Positions 9,722-19,197 of a DNA stretch of 64,000 nt are shown one piece after another. Position 1 is the stretch's first letter; the number at the start of each line of letters is the position of its first letter. Made by a program: the position numbers and the translations under genes. The notes under the pieces are model-generated. The model did not search any database. It saw only the letters and a program-made list of their open reading frames with translations, and was not told the DNA's origin. The DNA lies in contig NZ_VFES01000018.1 of the NCBI RefSeq assembly GCF_007858185.1, forward strand, positions 1 through 64,000, in the 5' to 3' direction. Source of the stretch: Pseudomonas grimontii (GTDB lineage: Bacteria; Pseudomonadota; Gammaproteobacteria; Pseudomonadales; Pseudomonadaceae).

Positions 9722-10420
9722 ATGAACCCACTCGCCGCGTTCCCGATCAACAGTAAGTGGCCCGCCCAGCACCCTGAGCGCCTGCAACTGTACTCGTTGC
9801 CCACGCCCAACGGGGTAAAAGTCTCGATCATGCTTGAAGAGCTGGGCCTGCCTTATGAGGCGCACAAGGTCAGTTTCGAGACCCAGGACCAGTTTTCTCC
9901 CGAGTTCCTGTCCCTGAATCCCAACAACAAAATCCCCGCGATCATCGACCCCGACGGCCCGGCCGGCCAGCCGCTGGCGCTGTTCGAGTCCGGCGCGATC
10001 CTGATCTACCTGGCAGAAAAAACCAGCCAGTTGCTCTCCGAAGATCCGGCGACACGTTATGAAACGATTCAATGGCTGATGTTCCAGATGGGCGGTATCG
10101 GGCCTATGTTTGGCCAGCTGGGGTTCTTCAACAAATTTGCCGGCAAGGCCTACGAAGACAAGCGCCCCCGCGACCGTTATGCCGCCGAATCCCGGCGCTT
10201 GCTGGAGGTGCTGGAAAAGCGCCTGCTCGGCCGCACCTGGATCATGGGTGATGACTACAGCATCGCCGACATCGCCACCTTCCCCTGGATTCGCAACCTG
10301 ATCGGTTTCTATGAATCGGGCGATCTGGTCGGCATTGCCGACTTCCCTAACGTACTGCGCGCGCTGGACGGCTTTGTCGCCCGGCCGGCGGTCATCCGTG
10401 GCCTGAGTATTCCGAGCTGA
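9722..10420 (+). CDS. Glutathione S-transferase, YghU/YfcG (nu-class-like)
   Basis: A 232-residue cytosolic GST. The N-terminal thioredoxin-like domain (residues about 20-105) has LYSLPTPNGVKVSIMLEEL with the TPNGVK active-site loop typical of the Ure2p/YfcG/YghU group, then NPNNKIPAIID and FESGAILIYLAEK, which bind glutathione (cis-Pro and Ser-Gly). The C-terminal all-helical domain contains the N-capping signature SIADIATFPW. In this class the reaction is usually disulfide-bond oxidoreduction rather than halide conjugation. Start at 9722; the upstream in-frame extension from 9662 is not GST-like. It lies 3 bases before the PhzF-family gene, so the two are cotranscribed. Confidence 0.9.
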   Translation: MNPLAAFPINSKWPAQHPERLQLYSLPTPNGVKVSIMLEELGLPYEAHKVSFETQDQFSPEFLSLNPNNKIPAIIDPDGPAGQPLALFESGAILIYLAEKTSQLLSEDPATRYETIQWLMFQMGGIGPMFGQLGFFNKFAGKAYEDKRPRDRYAAESRRLLEVLEKRLLGRTWIMGDDYSIADIATFPWIRNLIGFYESGDLVGIADFPNVLRALDGFVARPAVIRGLSIPS

Positions 10421-10423
10421 CGT

Positions 10424-11266
10424 ATGCCGACTTTCGATTTTAAACAACTGGATGTATTCAGCAGCGTGTCGCTCAAGGGCAACCCGCTGGCCGTCGTCCT
10501 GGGGGCCGACAGCCTCGGCGACCAGCAGATGGCCGACTTCGCCAAGTGGACAAACCTCAGTGAAACCACGTTTTTGCTGACACCGCGCGATCCTCGGGCT
10601 GACTACCGGGTGAGGATCTTTACGACCTTGCAGGAGTTGCCGTTCGCCGGGCATCCGACGCTGGGCAGTTGCCATGCGTGGCTCAAGGCTGGAGGCATGC
10701 CCAAAGGCGACGAGATTATCCAGGAGTGTGAAATCGGCCTGGTGCGTATCCGTCGTCAAGGCGATGAACTGGCGTTTATTGCGCCGCCGTTGATGCGCTC
10801 CGGCGCTGTGGACTCCACGTTGTTGGAGCGTGTTCGCCTGGGATTGGGCCTGGCGCCGGGGGCCATCGTGCGCAGTCAGTGGGTCGACAATGGCGCGGGG
10901 TGGCTCGCGGTGATGTTGGCTGAGCGTGATCAAGTCCTGGCTTTACAGCCGGACTATTCGCAACTGCAGGGACTGGCCGTCGGCGTGATTGCACCTTGCA
11001 ACCCGGCTGACGACGACGTGGATGCGCAGTTTGAGGTGCGTGCCTTTGTCGCAGGTGACGGAGCCCAGGAAGACCCGGCCACCGGCAGCCTGAATGCCGG
11101 CGTTGCGCAATGGCTGCTCAGCGAAGGGCTCGCGCCTGAGTGCTACGTGGTCAGCCAGGGCACGGCCATGGGGCGTGCGGGGCGTATTCGCGTCGAACGC
11201 CAGGGCGATGAAATCTGGATCGGTGGCGTCGTCGCGGTGTGCATCGAAGGGCGTCTACAGCTCTAG
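10424..11266 (+). CDS. PhzF family isomerase/epimerase-like protein
   Basis: A 280-residue protein with the two-fold pseudo-symmetric diaminopimelate-epimerase fold of the PhzC/PhzF family. Motifs: FSSVSLKGNPLAVVL near the start, the catalytic glutamate in LSETTF (residue about 46), the FAGHPTLGS loop, and DPATGSLNAG in the second half. True PhzF acts in phenazine synthesis, but no phenazine genes are present here, so this is a housekeeping relative of unknown substrate. The ATG follows the GST stop codon by three bases, implying a shared transcript and perhaps a shared detoxification role. Confidence 0.85.
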   Translation: MPTFDFKQLDVFSSVSLKGNPLAVVLGADSLGDQQMADFAKWTNLSETTFLLTPRDPRADYRVRIFTTLQELPFAGHPTLGSCHAWLKAGGMPKGDEIIQECEIGLVRIRRQGDELAFIAPPLMRSGAVDSTLLERVRLGLGLAPGAIVRSQWVDNGAGWLAVMLAERDQVLALQPDYSQLQGLAVGVIAPCNPADDDVDAQFEVRAFVAGDGAQEDPATGSLNAGVAQWLLSEGLAPECYVVSQGTAMGRAGRIRVERQGDEIWIGGVVAVCIEGRLQL

Positions 11267-11330
11267 ATCAATAAATTATTACCGCCCCCGCAATACACTG
11301 TTGGCCCCTTGGCGTTTGTACTGCCGGGGC

Positions 11331-11357
11331 CTTGGGGCATAAGCTTTCGCCCCAAAG
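11331..11357. other. Hairpin upstream of hemB
   Basis: CTTGGGGC and GCCCCAAAG form an 8-bp stem about 28 bases before the hemB start. Another inverted block, GGCCCC/GGGGCC, lies just upstream (11302-11330). The pair could end the PhzF transcript or shape the hemB 5' leader. No T-run is seen. Confidence 0.35.
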
Positions 11358-11384
11358 ATTTCCAGCCACTTTTTCAGGACAGCC

Positions 11385-12359
11385 ATGACCAGCCAGTTCC
11401 CCCAAGCCCGCCCCCGTCGCCTGCGCCGCTCCCCGGAGCTGCGTGGCTTGTTCCAGGAAACCGAGTTCACCCTCAACGACCTGGTGCTGCCGATTTTCGT
11501 CGAAGAAGAAATCGACGACTTTGTGCCGATCACCAGCATGCCTGGCGTTCGACGCATCCCGGAAAAGAAGCTGGCGGCTGAGATCGAGCGCTATGCCCGC
11601 GCCGGTATCAAGTCGGTGATGACCTTCGGCGTGTCCCACCACCTGGACGCCAACGGCAGTGACACCTGGAAAGAGCGCGGCCTGGTCTCGCGCATGTCCT
11701 CGATCATCAAGGACGCGGTGCCGGAGATGATCGTGATGTCCGACACTTGCTTCTGCGAATACACCGACCACGGCCACTGCGGCGTGATACACGGTGCCCA
11801 CGTCGACAACGACGCGACCCTGGTCAACCTCGGCAAGCAAGCCGTTGCCGCCGCCCGCGCCGGTGCCGACGTGATCGCCCCCTCGGCCGCCATGGACGGT
11901 CAGGTCCAGGCCATCCGCCGCGCGTTGGATGACGCCGGCTTCACCCATATCCCGATCATGGCCTACTCGACCAAATTCGCCTCGGCCCTCTACGGCCCAT
12001 TCCGCGAAGCTGGCGGCAGCGCGCTCAAGGGCGATCGCAAAAGCTACCAGATGAACCCGATGAACCGCCGCGAAGCCGTGCGCGAATCGCTGCTGGACGA
12101 ACAGGAAGGCGCGGACGCACTGATGGTCAAGCCGGCCGGTGCCTACCTCGACATCATCCGCGACATCCGCGAAGCCTCGCGCCTGCCGGTGGCGGCGTAC
12201 CAAGTCAGCGGCGAATACGCGATGATCAAATTCGGCGCCCAGGCGGGGGCGATTGATGAGGATCGGGTCGTGCGTGAAACCTTGGGCTCGATCAAGCGCG
12301 CGGGTGCGGATTTGATCTTTACCTACTTCGCGATGGACTTGGCGTTGGCTGGGATCTAA
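11385..12359 (+). CDS. hemB: Delta-aminolevulinic acid dehydratase (zinc-type, E. coli-like)
   Basis: A 324-residue porphobilinogen synthase that condenses two 5-aminolevulinate molecules in haem synthesis. The Schiff-base lysines lie in [16 protein letters not shown] and [13 protein letters not shown]. The metal loop reads [14 protein letters not shown], with all three cysteines of the zinc site of E. coli HemB (C-x-C-x7-C), and the whole protein resembles the enterobacterial enzyme. The well-known P. aeruginosa HemB is a magnesium enzyme without the full cysteine set. This copy may therefore be a second paralogue used under particular metal conditions. Probably monocistronic; a REP element follows. 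Confidence 0.92.
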   Translation: MTSQFPQARPRRLRRSPELRGLFQETEFTLNDLVLPIFVEEEIDDFVPITSMPGVRRIPEKKLAAEIERYARAGIKSVMTFGVSHHLDANGSDTWKERGLVSRMSSIIKDAVPEMIVMSDTCFCEYTDHGHCGVIHGAHVDNDATLVNLGKQAVAAARAGADVIAPSAAMDGQVQAIRRALDDAGFTHIPIMAYSTKFASALYGPFREAGGSALKGDRKSYQMNPMNRREAVRESLLDEQEGADALMVKPAGAYLDIIRDIREASRLPVAAYQVSGEYAMIKFGAQAGAIDEDRVVRETLGSIKRAGADLIFTYFAMDLALAGI

Positions 12360-12390
12360 GGGCAGCGTAAACCCTTGGTGAGCGAACACT

Positions 12391-12433
12391 TGTGGCGAGC
12401 GAGCTTGCTCGCGTTGGGCTGCGTAGCAGCCCC
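12391..12433. repeat. REP-type palindromic element
   Basis: GGCGAGCGAGC-TTGCTCGC followed by GTTGGGCTGCGTAGCAGCCCC matches the REP words near positions 50 and 35.6 kb. It lies at the boundary between hemB and the low-GC RHS/immunity island. Confidence 0.7.
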
Positions 12434-12573
12434 ACCCCCACGATCTACCTTAAATACTTCATCTCCCTGACTAACTGCAATCTGTGAAGATTGAATTGTG
12501 TGTTTGGACGAAGAAAATTCTTTTCAATCGCTGGTCTGAATTTTATATATTTTTTCTAGCTTTATTGTTGGTT

Positions 12574-12933
12574 TTATTCGTTGTTGATAGCTTCTGCGTT
12601 GTATTTGCCAAGGCAATCAAGCAGGACTTTCATAAATTGCCTTTTGTCAGTTATTTCGTCATTGAAGTAAGTGTCAAAAAGATAAAATACGGACTCGAAG
12701 TTTTCGTCTGTATTTAAGAAGTGTTGGAGGGTGTTGATGTGCCATTCTCTTTCATCTCTCTTGTATTTTATGAATTCAGGTTTGGTAAGTTTGTCAAGTA
12801 ACTCGATGAGTTCTTTGTCATCATTTATGTTTTTTGATGCAATGAAGATCTCTCTTTCGGAGTCGTCAAGGTTTTCGATGTTGTAGGTGAATAATAGGCT
12901 GCGGAGGATTGAAAGTTTAGGTTGATATTTCAT
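12574..12933 (-). CDS. Putative immunity protein of the RHS toxin
   Basis: A 119-residue acidic, asparagine- and leucine-rich soluble protein with no recognised domain. It starts 1 base after the RHS gene's stop codon on the same strand, the classical place for an immunity gene. Base composition is strikingly AT-rich compared with the surrounding pseudomonad genes, as is the 3' end of the RHS gene, which suggests that toxin tail and immunity were acquired as one cassette. Predicted mostly helical (LSILRSLLFTYNIENLDD, KELIELLDKLTKPEF). Immunity function is inferred from position and composition only. Confidence 0.6.
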   Translation of the reverse strand: MKYQPKLSILRSLLFTYNIENLDDSEREIFIASKNINDDKELIELLDKLTKPEFIKYKRDEREWHINTLQHFLNTDENFESVFYLFDTYFNDEITDKRQFMKVLLDCLGKYNAEAINNE

Positions 12934-12934
12934 G

Positions 12935-15900
12935 TTAGTAGTCCGTATAGGCGGTGATTGGGTTTCCGTCTGTATCTAGTATTACTGTTGCTTTTCTTTG
13001 TGTTCCATATTCAAGTGTGTCTTTTTTATAGCCCTCTCCGATTGTTTTTCCCATGTCCGTGGGCTCGCGAGATGTTGCGAGGTTGGTCCGTCTGAATATT
13101 AACTTGGCACGATAGATGGCGTTGAGTTGGTCCCTATGACTAAGGTATCGAGTAGCCGCACTAGGTATCTTTGGCTGCCCGCTCATAGTGCCTCCAGCGT
13201 ATCTCTCAATTACTCCGGTGGTTGGGTTTTTGCCTGTCTGTACCCTTTCAAGTTGGGATTGAAGAGTTGTCTGCGCCCCATGTTTCTCTAAAAAGTGTGC
13301 CCTTGGGAATGCCTGCTCAATCTCACTCAAACGTCTGTGGGCGTTTGCCTCTGCAAGCTCATCAATTCTTGCCTGTCGCTCCACACGTGTCAGTTGCGGT
13401 AAAGCGGGTTCTCCATGATTGACACTTTCCGTGGCCGTCGGAACGCTCGTGCTTGGCTTACATCCATCCCCACCTGGACATGTGCTCAAGCCTAACGGAT
13501 CCACCCATCCCGTTGGATTGGGCACGTACTGGTACGCGTTGATCCCTCCCGTCAACTTCACTGGGTCGGGTGTCAGGTAGCAGCCAATATCCGGATTGTA
13601 GTAGCGATGACGGTTGTAGTGCAGCCCGCTTTCCTGATCAAAGTACTGACCCTGAAACCGTAGCGGGTTGTCGATTTTGCCTTTGTCGAGTCGGCTGATC
13701 TGGCCGTAGGCGCGGTAGTGGGCGGACCACATGATTTCGCCGTCGGGGGCGGTCAGCTCCTGGGGCGTGCCGAGGTGGTCGAGTTGGTAGTGGTAGGGCT
13801 TGGTATCTTTTGGACCGAAGCCTTCCAATAAGGCTAACGGACGAAAGCTATCCGGTTCGTAGAGATAGCTGCGATGGCGGTCCGCATGGTGTTCGGCAAT
13901 CAGCTTGTCGCCTTGCCAGAAAAACTCCGTCGTGATGCCGTCCACGGTTTTGCTGATGCGCCGCCCAAACGGGTCGTAGCGATAGCTGGCGGTTTGGCCA
14001 TTGGGCTGCGTAATGCCGATCAGACGGTGTTGGCAGTCGTAGCGGTATTCGGTAATGAGTTGATGGCCTTTGCCACGGCGTTCGCGGATCAGGTTGCCGA
14101 AGGCGTCATAGTCGTAGTGACGGTCACCCTGGATCATCAGGCGGTTGCCGGCGACGATGTCGGGGCCGGGGCGGTCGTGCATGAGCAGGTTGCCGGCGGG
14201 GGTGTGGCCGAAGCGTTCCTGCAGGTCTTGGGAGTGGTCGGCGCGGGTGAGGCGGCCTAGTGGGTCGTAGTGGTAGTGGTGTTCGCCTTTGCGGGTGTCG
14301 AGCAGGCGGGTGAGGTTGCCGGTTTTGTCGTAGTTGTATTGACGTTGGTAGAGATGGTCTTGTTGCTGGGTGATCGCGTGGGCATGCAGGCGGTGCTGGT
14401 CGTCGTAGTGGTAGTGGCTGAGGAGGTGGCCTTGTTGGCGTTGGTGTTCTTGGCCGGCTTTGAACAAATGAGAGGTCAGCGGTGCGCCGTTTAACTCTAC
14501 GGTGGCGAGGTGGCCGCCTTTCGCATGATTAAAGACCAGCCGGTTGTTATCGGGCAGGCGCAGGTGTTGAAGCTGGCCGCAGGCGTCGTAGCCGTAGCGC
14601 AAGCTGCCCCAGCCTTGGTGTTCGGCGGTGAGGCGGTTTTGGCTATCGTATTCGTAGGCCAGCGCCCAGTGGCCGTCGTCGACGCTGAGGAGGTTGCCTT
14701 GGCGGTCGTAGGCGTAATCGACCTTATTGCCGTCGGGCAGGGTTTTTCTGACGAGACGGCCGGCATGGTCTCGCTCATAACGAGTAACGAGCTGACTGCC
14801 ATCGTCGCCGTATTCGGTCTTTTCCCGCAGATTGCCGTTGAGGTCGTAGGCATAAGCCGTACGCTGCCCATCAAACCCGACTTCCTGCTGGATCAGACCA
14901 TTGGGGCGGTAGGCAAGTCGGTAGGTCTCGCCAACCTCGTTTTCGATCTCGGTCAGCAATAACCGCACGTTGTCGTAGCGGTAGGTGACCTGGGTGCCAT
15001 CGGCGTTGATGCGCCGGCTGATCAGGTGCAAACCGTCGGCATATTCGTAGCGGGTGACGCGCCCCAATTCATCGCGCTCGGCGGTGATTTTTCCGTAGGG
15101 GTTGTAGCTGTATTCCCGACACGCACCGCCTGGTAAAACGACACGAATTAACCGACCGATGCCGTCCCACTGATACTGGGTCAGCGCGCCATGTTCATCC
15201 TCGCGGGCAATCTGGCGACCCAGATCGTCGTAGCGATAACGCTTTATCCCGCCGTTGGGCAGTTGCTCCTCAATGAGCTGACCGCGTTCATTCCACACCA
15301 GCCGCTGACAACTGTGATCGGGGTACCAAACCCCGACCAGTTGCCCGTATTTGTCGTAGCTGTAATCCGTAACATGGCCGTCGGGATCAATCTTTCGAAT
15401 GACATCGCCCTGGTCATTACGCTCGTACTTCCAGACCGCCAGACCCCGCCTTACAACCCGTACGAACCCGTTGTCATGCTCGTAGGACGTCGGCTCATCA
15501 TCCCCCGGAAACAACGCCACCAACCGTCCGGCTTCGTCGTACTGATACGCCGTCACGGCGCCCAGAGGATCCTGCTCAACCGTCAGCCGACCCTTGTCGT
15601 CATAGGATTTGAAGTGCTGCGCACCGTCCGGATCAATCCGCTGCACCAGTCGCGCCCGGTCGTCATGGACATACACTTCCTGTCTGCCATCGGCGTTGTG
15701 CACCGTGACGCGGCCGTCGTCCCCCCAGGCATACCGCGTATCCATCTGCGAAAAACTGGCCCAATGCCGCACACGCCGCGCGGCCTTGCCAGCCCGTTCC
15801 CATTCCCAAAAGAAACTCGCCCCACCGGCCAGCCCACGTTCAAGAATCACGTGCTGCTCGTCGTAGCGATAAACCTCGCTTTCACCTACCGCATTGGTCG

Positions 15901-17764
15901 CCGAGACCAGTCGGCCCGCATCGTCATAGGTGTAGGAAACGACGGTCTGCTCAGTAATCCAGGCATACGGACCACGGCCTTCGGCCCGCTGCACCTGGTA
16001 GTCCACCGCCACGATGCGACCCGACGCATAGCGCAAGAGCAGCGCACAACCCGCACCGTTATCCAGCCGCTCGATGCGCCCCAGAAAATCCCGAGAAATC
16101 CGCAGCCGGTTGTCGTACGCATCACTGATCGAGACCAGCACACCGTCGCGAAAGTGATAAAACCGCGATGCCTGGGCCAGCACTAATTCATCTGGCGATG
16201 CGCCCAAATAGATCGCTGCTTCGGCCAAGCTGTTGGTGATTGCAGGCCGAGCAACAGTCGGCATCGGGAACGAAGTCATGCGATTCTCATGGTCCGTCCA
16301 CACGACGGAATCGCCCGACACCACCAGCCGATGCGCCAGCGAATGACTCCAGCCAAACCCCAACCCGCCATCCACTTCCACCGCACTGGTGCGATACAAC
16401 CGGGTCCACTCAAACGGCAAGATCCCATCCAACGTGCCATCGGTGAGAGTGAGCAACTCCTCCCCGGTAACCATCGACACCGGGCAGCCGTTGGTGACCG
16501 TCTTATCCGAAGGGGCCGCCGCATCCCCATTCAGGTTCTTCCCCGAAACAGGCATATCATCGACAGGCTCCTGCCTGACCAACACCGTCTTCTGTGTCTT
16601 GTTACGAACCGCCGGCACCGGGTTCGAAACCACATGCTCCCCAGCCTTCAACGGCGCAACCGGTACAGTCTTGATCGCTGTCGCCGGGCCACTGAGCAGC
16701 AAAGGCTTCACCGCCTCGACATGCGACTCCAACCCAGGCTCTACAAGCTGCTTGGCCAACAACTCCAACAACTCTCGCGCGCGCTTGGATTTGATAGCGC
16801 TCAGCACTTGAGCCCCCAGCCGCGCCGCCACCCCCATCGCACCCAACACACGAATCAACAGCAGATTGATCAGCACCTCGCCAGTGATCTCCCCCCACAG
16901 TTCATTCATCTCCTGCGGCGGCAGCATGCGCATCCAACTGACCATCGCCGACACGTAGATAAACAGCAGCGGCTCATCGCTGAGCACCAGCAAACCGTTG
17001 GCAATCGTGTCTTTGCCGAACTTCAACAGTTCATCGAGTTCGGCCTGGGAGAGGTAGGCCAACAGCTTCTCGCTGTTGGGCTTGAGATCCGCCAACAGGT
17101 CATACAGCTGCGTAACGTTGTCCCACAAATTGAAGAGGGCTTTTCCAAGGCCGCTGACAAACGCTGCTTCCAGCATTCGGCGCCGATCGAGGGGCTTGGC
17201 TTCGGCATAGTCTTTCCACTGATCCTGGAAAGTGCCGGCCCACTCTTCACGCAGGCGAGCCTCCAACCCCGAGATCACCGACTGATAAGACGCATACAGC
17301 GCCTTGACGTGATCCTTGGAAACGTTGGGGTAGAAGCTGATTCGGTACTGCTGGTTGCGATCACACTCGGTGATTTCGAGGATGCCGCTGGGGCCGATGG
17401 TCTTGTGGATCGGCTCGCCCAACGGTCCGCCATTGGGATCGACGCGCTGCAGCATCACCGGCGTGTTGCCGATGGGCACGGACCGCGTGCTCTGGAACAT
17501 ATGCACCAGCGTCAGGGTGCCATTGGCCGGGCACGTGGCGACGGTGCTGCTGGGGATGACTGAGCGATTGATCGGCGCGACCAGCGCGACCTCATCGCCA
17601 ACCTTGAAGACCTGTTCGACATCCAGCGCCGAGAAGCTCCAGAAGCTATGTGCCCAGTCATCGAACGTATTCAGGCATTCGCGAAAGTCACGGAAGACGC
17701 TTTCAACGTCGACCGTCTTCACATCCATCGGGGTCAGGGCCAGCCTGCCAATGGCCGGGTTCAA
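12935..17764 (-). CDS. RHS-repeat polymorphic toxin with variable C-terminal domain
   Basis: A 1609-residue RHS protein. Residues 1-about 420 form an N-terminal region with hydrophobic helices around 255-325 (DEPLLFIYVSAMV, EVLINLLLIRVLGAM), probably a membrane-translocation segment; no PAAR domain is visible. From about 424 (NGCPVSMVTGEELL) a DUF6531-type start leads into many YD repeats (GRL..Y.YD..G). The RHS core ends with the DPLGL autocleavage motif near residue 1420. The last ~185 residues are the toxin. They contain HFLEKHGAQTTL, AATRYLSHRDQL, KTIGEGYKK and a terminal PITAYTDY, reminiscent of RNase-type (BECR) tails, but I cannot name the family. Composition drops towards AT only in this tail. 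Delivery is probably by a type VI system encoded elsewhere. Confidence 0.85.
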   Translation of the reverse strand: MNPAIGRLALTPMDVKTVDVESVFRDFRECLNTFDDWAHSFWSFSALDVEQVFKVGDEVALVAPINRSVIPSSTVATCPANGTLTLVHMFQSTRSVPIGNTPVMLQRVDPNGGPLGEPIHKTIGPSGILEITECDRNQQYRISFYPNVSKDHVKALYASYQSVISGLEARLREEWAGTFQDQWKDYAEAKPLDRRRMLEAAFVSGLGKALFNLWDNVTQLYDLLADLKPNSEKLLAYLSQAELDELLKFGKDTIANGLLVLSDEPLLFIYVSAMVSWMRMLPPQEMNELWGEITGEVLINLLLIRVLGAMGVAARLGAQVLSAIKSKRARELLELLAKQLVEPGLESHVEAVKPLLLSGPATAIKTVPVAPLKAGEHVVSNPVPAVRNKTQKTVLVRQEPVDDMPVSGKNLNGDAAAPSDKTVTNGCPVSMVTGEELLTLTDGTLDGILPFEWTRLYRTSAVEVDGGLGFGWSHSLAHRLVVSGDSVVWTDHENRMTSFPMPTVARPAITNSLAEAAIYLGASPDELVLAQASRFYHFRDGVLVSISDAYDNRLRISRDFLGRIERLDNGAGCALLLRYASGRIVAVDYQVQRAEGRGPYAWITEQTVVSYTYDDAGRLVSATNAVGESEVYRYDEQHVILERGLAGGASFFWEWERAGKAARRVRHWASFSQMDTRYAWGDDGRVTVHNADGRQEVYVHDDRARLVQRIDPDGAQHFKSYDDKGRLTVEQDPLGAVTAYQYDEAGRLVALFPGDDEPTSYEHDNGFVRVVRRGLAVWKYERNDQGDVIRKIDPDGHVTDYSYDKYGQLVGVWYPDHSCQRLVWNERGQLIEEQLPNGGIKRYRYDDLGRQIAREDEHGALTQYQWDGIGRLIRVVLPGGACREYSYNPYGKITAERDELGRVTRYEYADGLHLISRRINADGTQVTYRYDNVRLLLTEIENEVGETYRLAYRPNGLIQQEVGFDGQRTAYAYDLNGNLREKTEYGDDGSQLVTRYERDHAGRLVRKTLPDGNKVDYAYDRQGNLLSVDDGHWALAYEYDSQNRLTAEHQGWGSLRYGYDACGQLQHLRLPDNNRLVFNHAKGGHLATVELNGAPLTSHLFKAGQEHQRQQGHLLSHYHYDDQHRLHAHAITQQQDHLYQRQYNYDKTGNLTRLLDTRKGEHHYHYDPLGRLTRADHSQDLQERFGHTPAGNLLMHDRPGPDIVAGNRLMIQGDRHYDYDAFGNLIRERRGKGHQLITEYRYDCQHRLIGITQPNGQTASYRYDPFGRRISKTVDGITTEFFWQGDKLIAEHHADRHRSYLYEPDSFRPLALLEGFGPKDTKPYHYQLDHLGTPQELTAPDGEIMWSAHYRAYGQISRLDKGKIDNPLRFQGQYFDQESGLHYNRHRYYNPDIGCYLTPDPVKLTGGINAYQYVPNPTGWVDPLGLSTCPGGDGCKPSTSVPTATESVNHGEPALPQLTRVERQARIDELAEANAHRRLSEIEQAFPRAHFLEKHGAQTTLQSQLERVQTGKNPTTGVIERYAGGTMSGQPKIPSAATRYLSHRDQLNAIYRAKLIFRRTNLATSREPTDMGKTIGEGYKKDTLEYGTQRKATVILDTDGNPITAYTDY

Positions 17765-17940
17765 GACGCAGCCCCTTCAACCAGGGCCTTAACGAAAACA
17801 ACCATCTGCAATCCCTTGCACTGTGTATTCAGGCGAGGGACTTTGCAGCGGTTTTCAGGCTGGGGCTGTAGAGCTTATCTTGCCGTTACGTGGGATCTTT
17901 CAGGGGCTATCGTCCCTTTTTGGCTGCGTATCAAAAGCCT

Positions 17941-18060
17941 TCAACGCTGCGCAAATGCCAGGTTCAGCCCCAGCCCCACAAACACCGCCGCAAAACTGCG
18001 GCGCAGCCAGTTCTGCACCCGTGGCGATTCGATCACCGCGCGGCGAAACCCGGTTAGACT
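17941..18060 (-). pseudogene. 3' remnant of a LysE/RhtB-family amino-acid exporter gene
   Basis: The complement of this stretch, read up to the TGA at 17941-17943, encodes about 38 residues including FRRAVIESPRVQNW and FAAVFVGLGLNLAF. This is the characteristic last helix of LysE/RhtB exporters. A stop codon (18073-18075) closes the frame upstream, and no start or earlier exporter sequence is present. The rest of the gene is therefore gone. The fragment sits between the RHS gene and the DUF1615 gene and probably marks the edge of the RHS insertion. The rest of the 17765-18111 spacer holds nothing I recognise. Confidence 0.65.
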
Positions 18061-18111
18061 TACCTGTCGATATCAGCAATGCCCCGGCCCGTCGTTATCC
18101 AAGGAAGCCTT

Positions 18112-19197
18112 ATGTACCCAAGCCGCCTGATCTTGTGCCTCACTACTTTGCTGGTGCTGGCCGGCTGCTCCACGTCACGCGGCCCGCAGCAACCAGAGCG
18201 CAGCGAAGCCGAGGTGAAGGCGCAGATCGTGCGCCTGCTTCCGGCTAAAGTCGCAGACCGCGACGGCTGGGCCCAGGACATCTATACCGCTTTTGACACT
18301 CAGAAGATCTACCCCAGTACCGAGAATATCTGTGCCGTATTGGCGGTGACCGAGCAGGAATCCACCTATCAGGTCGACCCGCCCGTGCCCGGCATGGGCA
18401 AGATCGCCCAGGATGAAATCCTGCGCCGTGCCGGCAAGGTGCATGTGCCGGCCTTTGTGGTGCGCAGCGCCCTGCAACTGCGCTCGCCCACCGGCAAGTC
18501 CTATGCCGAGCGCTTGAATGCCGCGCGCACGGAGAAGGACCTGAGTGGCATCTTCGATGACTTCATCAGCATGGTGCCCTTGGGCAACACGCTGTTTGGC
18601 GGCTTCAACCCGGTGCACACCGCAGGCCCCATGCAAGTCAGTATCGACTTCGCGCAGAAACAGGCGCGAGGCTATCCCTACACGGTGGATGGCACGATTC
18701 GTCGGGAAGTCTTCACCCGGCGGGGCGGCATGTACTTCGGTATCGCCCATTTGCTCGGTTATCCGGTGAGCTATGACCAGCCGCTGTACCGCTTTGCCGA
18801 CTTCAATGCGGGTTGGTACGCCAGCCGTAATGCGGCGTTCCAGGCGGCGGTCAGCCGCGTGTCGGGCACTGAGTTGGCGCTGGATGGGGATTTGATTCGC
18901 TACGGCTCATTGTTGCCCGGCACCACCGAACTGGCGGTGCGCTCATTGGGCGCGAAGCTGGACATGCGCAACCCCAGCATCCGCAGCCAGCTGGAACAGG
19001 GCGAACAGCTGGATTTTGAAGATACCACCCTCTACAAGCGCGTGTTTGCCCTGGCCGACCAGGCCGCCGGCAAGCCGATGCCGCGCGCGATCCTGCCGGG
19101 CATCGTGCTCAAAAGCCCGAAGATCACCCGCAACCTGACCACGGCGTGGTTTGCCAAGCGCGTGGATGAGCGGTACCAACGTTGCATGAAGCGCTGA
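18112..19197 (+). CDS. DUF1615 lipoprotein
   Basis: A 361-residue exported lipoprotein. The signal peptide ends in the lipobox LAGC (Cys20), so the mature protein is anchored in the outer or inner membrane. The remainder fits the DUF1615 family of proteobacteria: NICAVLAVTEQESTYQ (a lysozyme-like glutamate context), GFNPVHTAGPMQVSI, RRGGMYFGIAHLLGYP and ADFNAGWYASRNAAFQ. These resemble lytic-transglycosylase-like motifs, but activity is unproven. The start at 18112 follows an AAGGAAG-like ribosome site (AAGGAAGCCTT). It abuts the LysE remnant upstream and a tiny reverse ORF downstream. Confidence 0.85.
   Translation: MYPSRLILCLTTLLVLAGCSTSRGPQQPERSEAEVKAQIVRLLPAKVADRDGWAQDIYTAFDTQKIYPSTENICAVLAVTEQESTYQVDPPVPGMGKIAQDEILRRAGKVHVPAFVVRSALQLRSPTGKSYAERLNAARTEKDLSGIFDDFISMVPLGNTLFGGFNPVHTAGPMQVSIDFAQKQARGYPYTVDGTIRREVFTRRGGMYFGIAHLLGYPVSYDQPLYRFADFNAGWYASRNAAFQAAVSRVSGTELALDGDLIRYGSLLPGTTELAVRSLGAKLDMRNPSIRSQLEQGEQLDFEDTTLYKRVFALADQAAGKPMPRAILPGIVLKSPKITRNLTTAWFAKRVDERYQRCMKR

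Noticed and set aside
16289-17563. 424-residue frame opposite the RHS N-terminus
   Set aside because: Antisense to a clear coding region, with no recognisable motifs.
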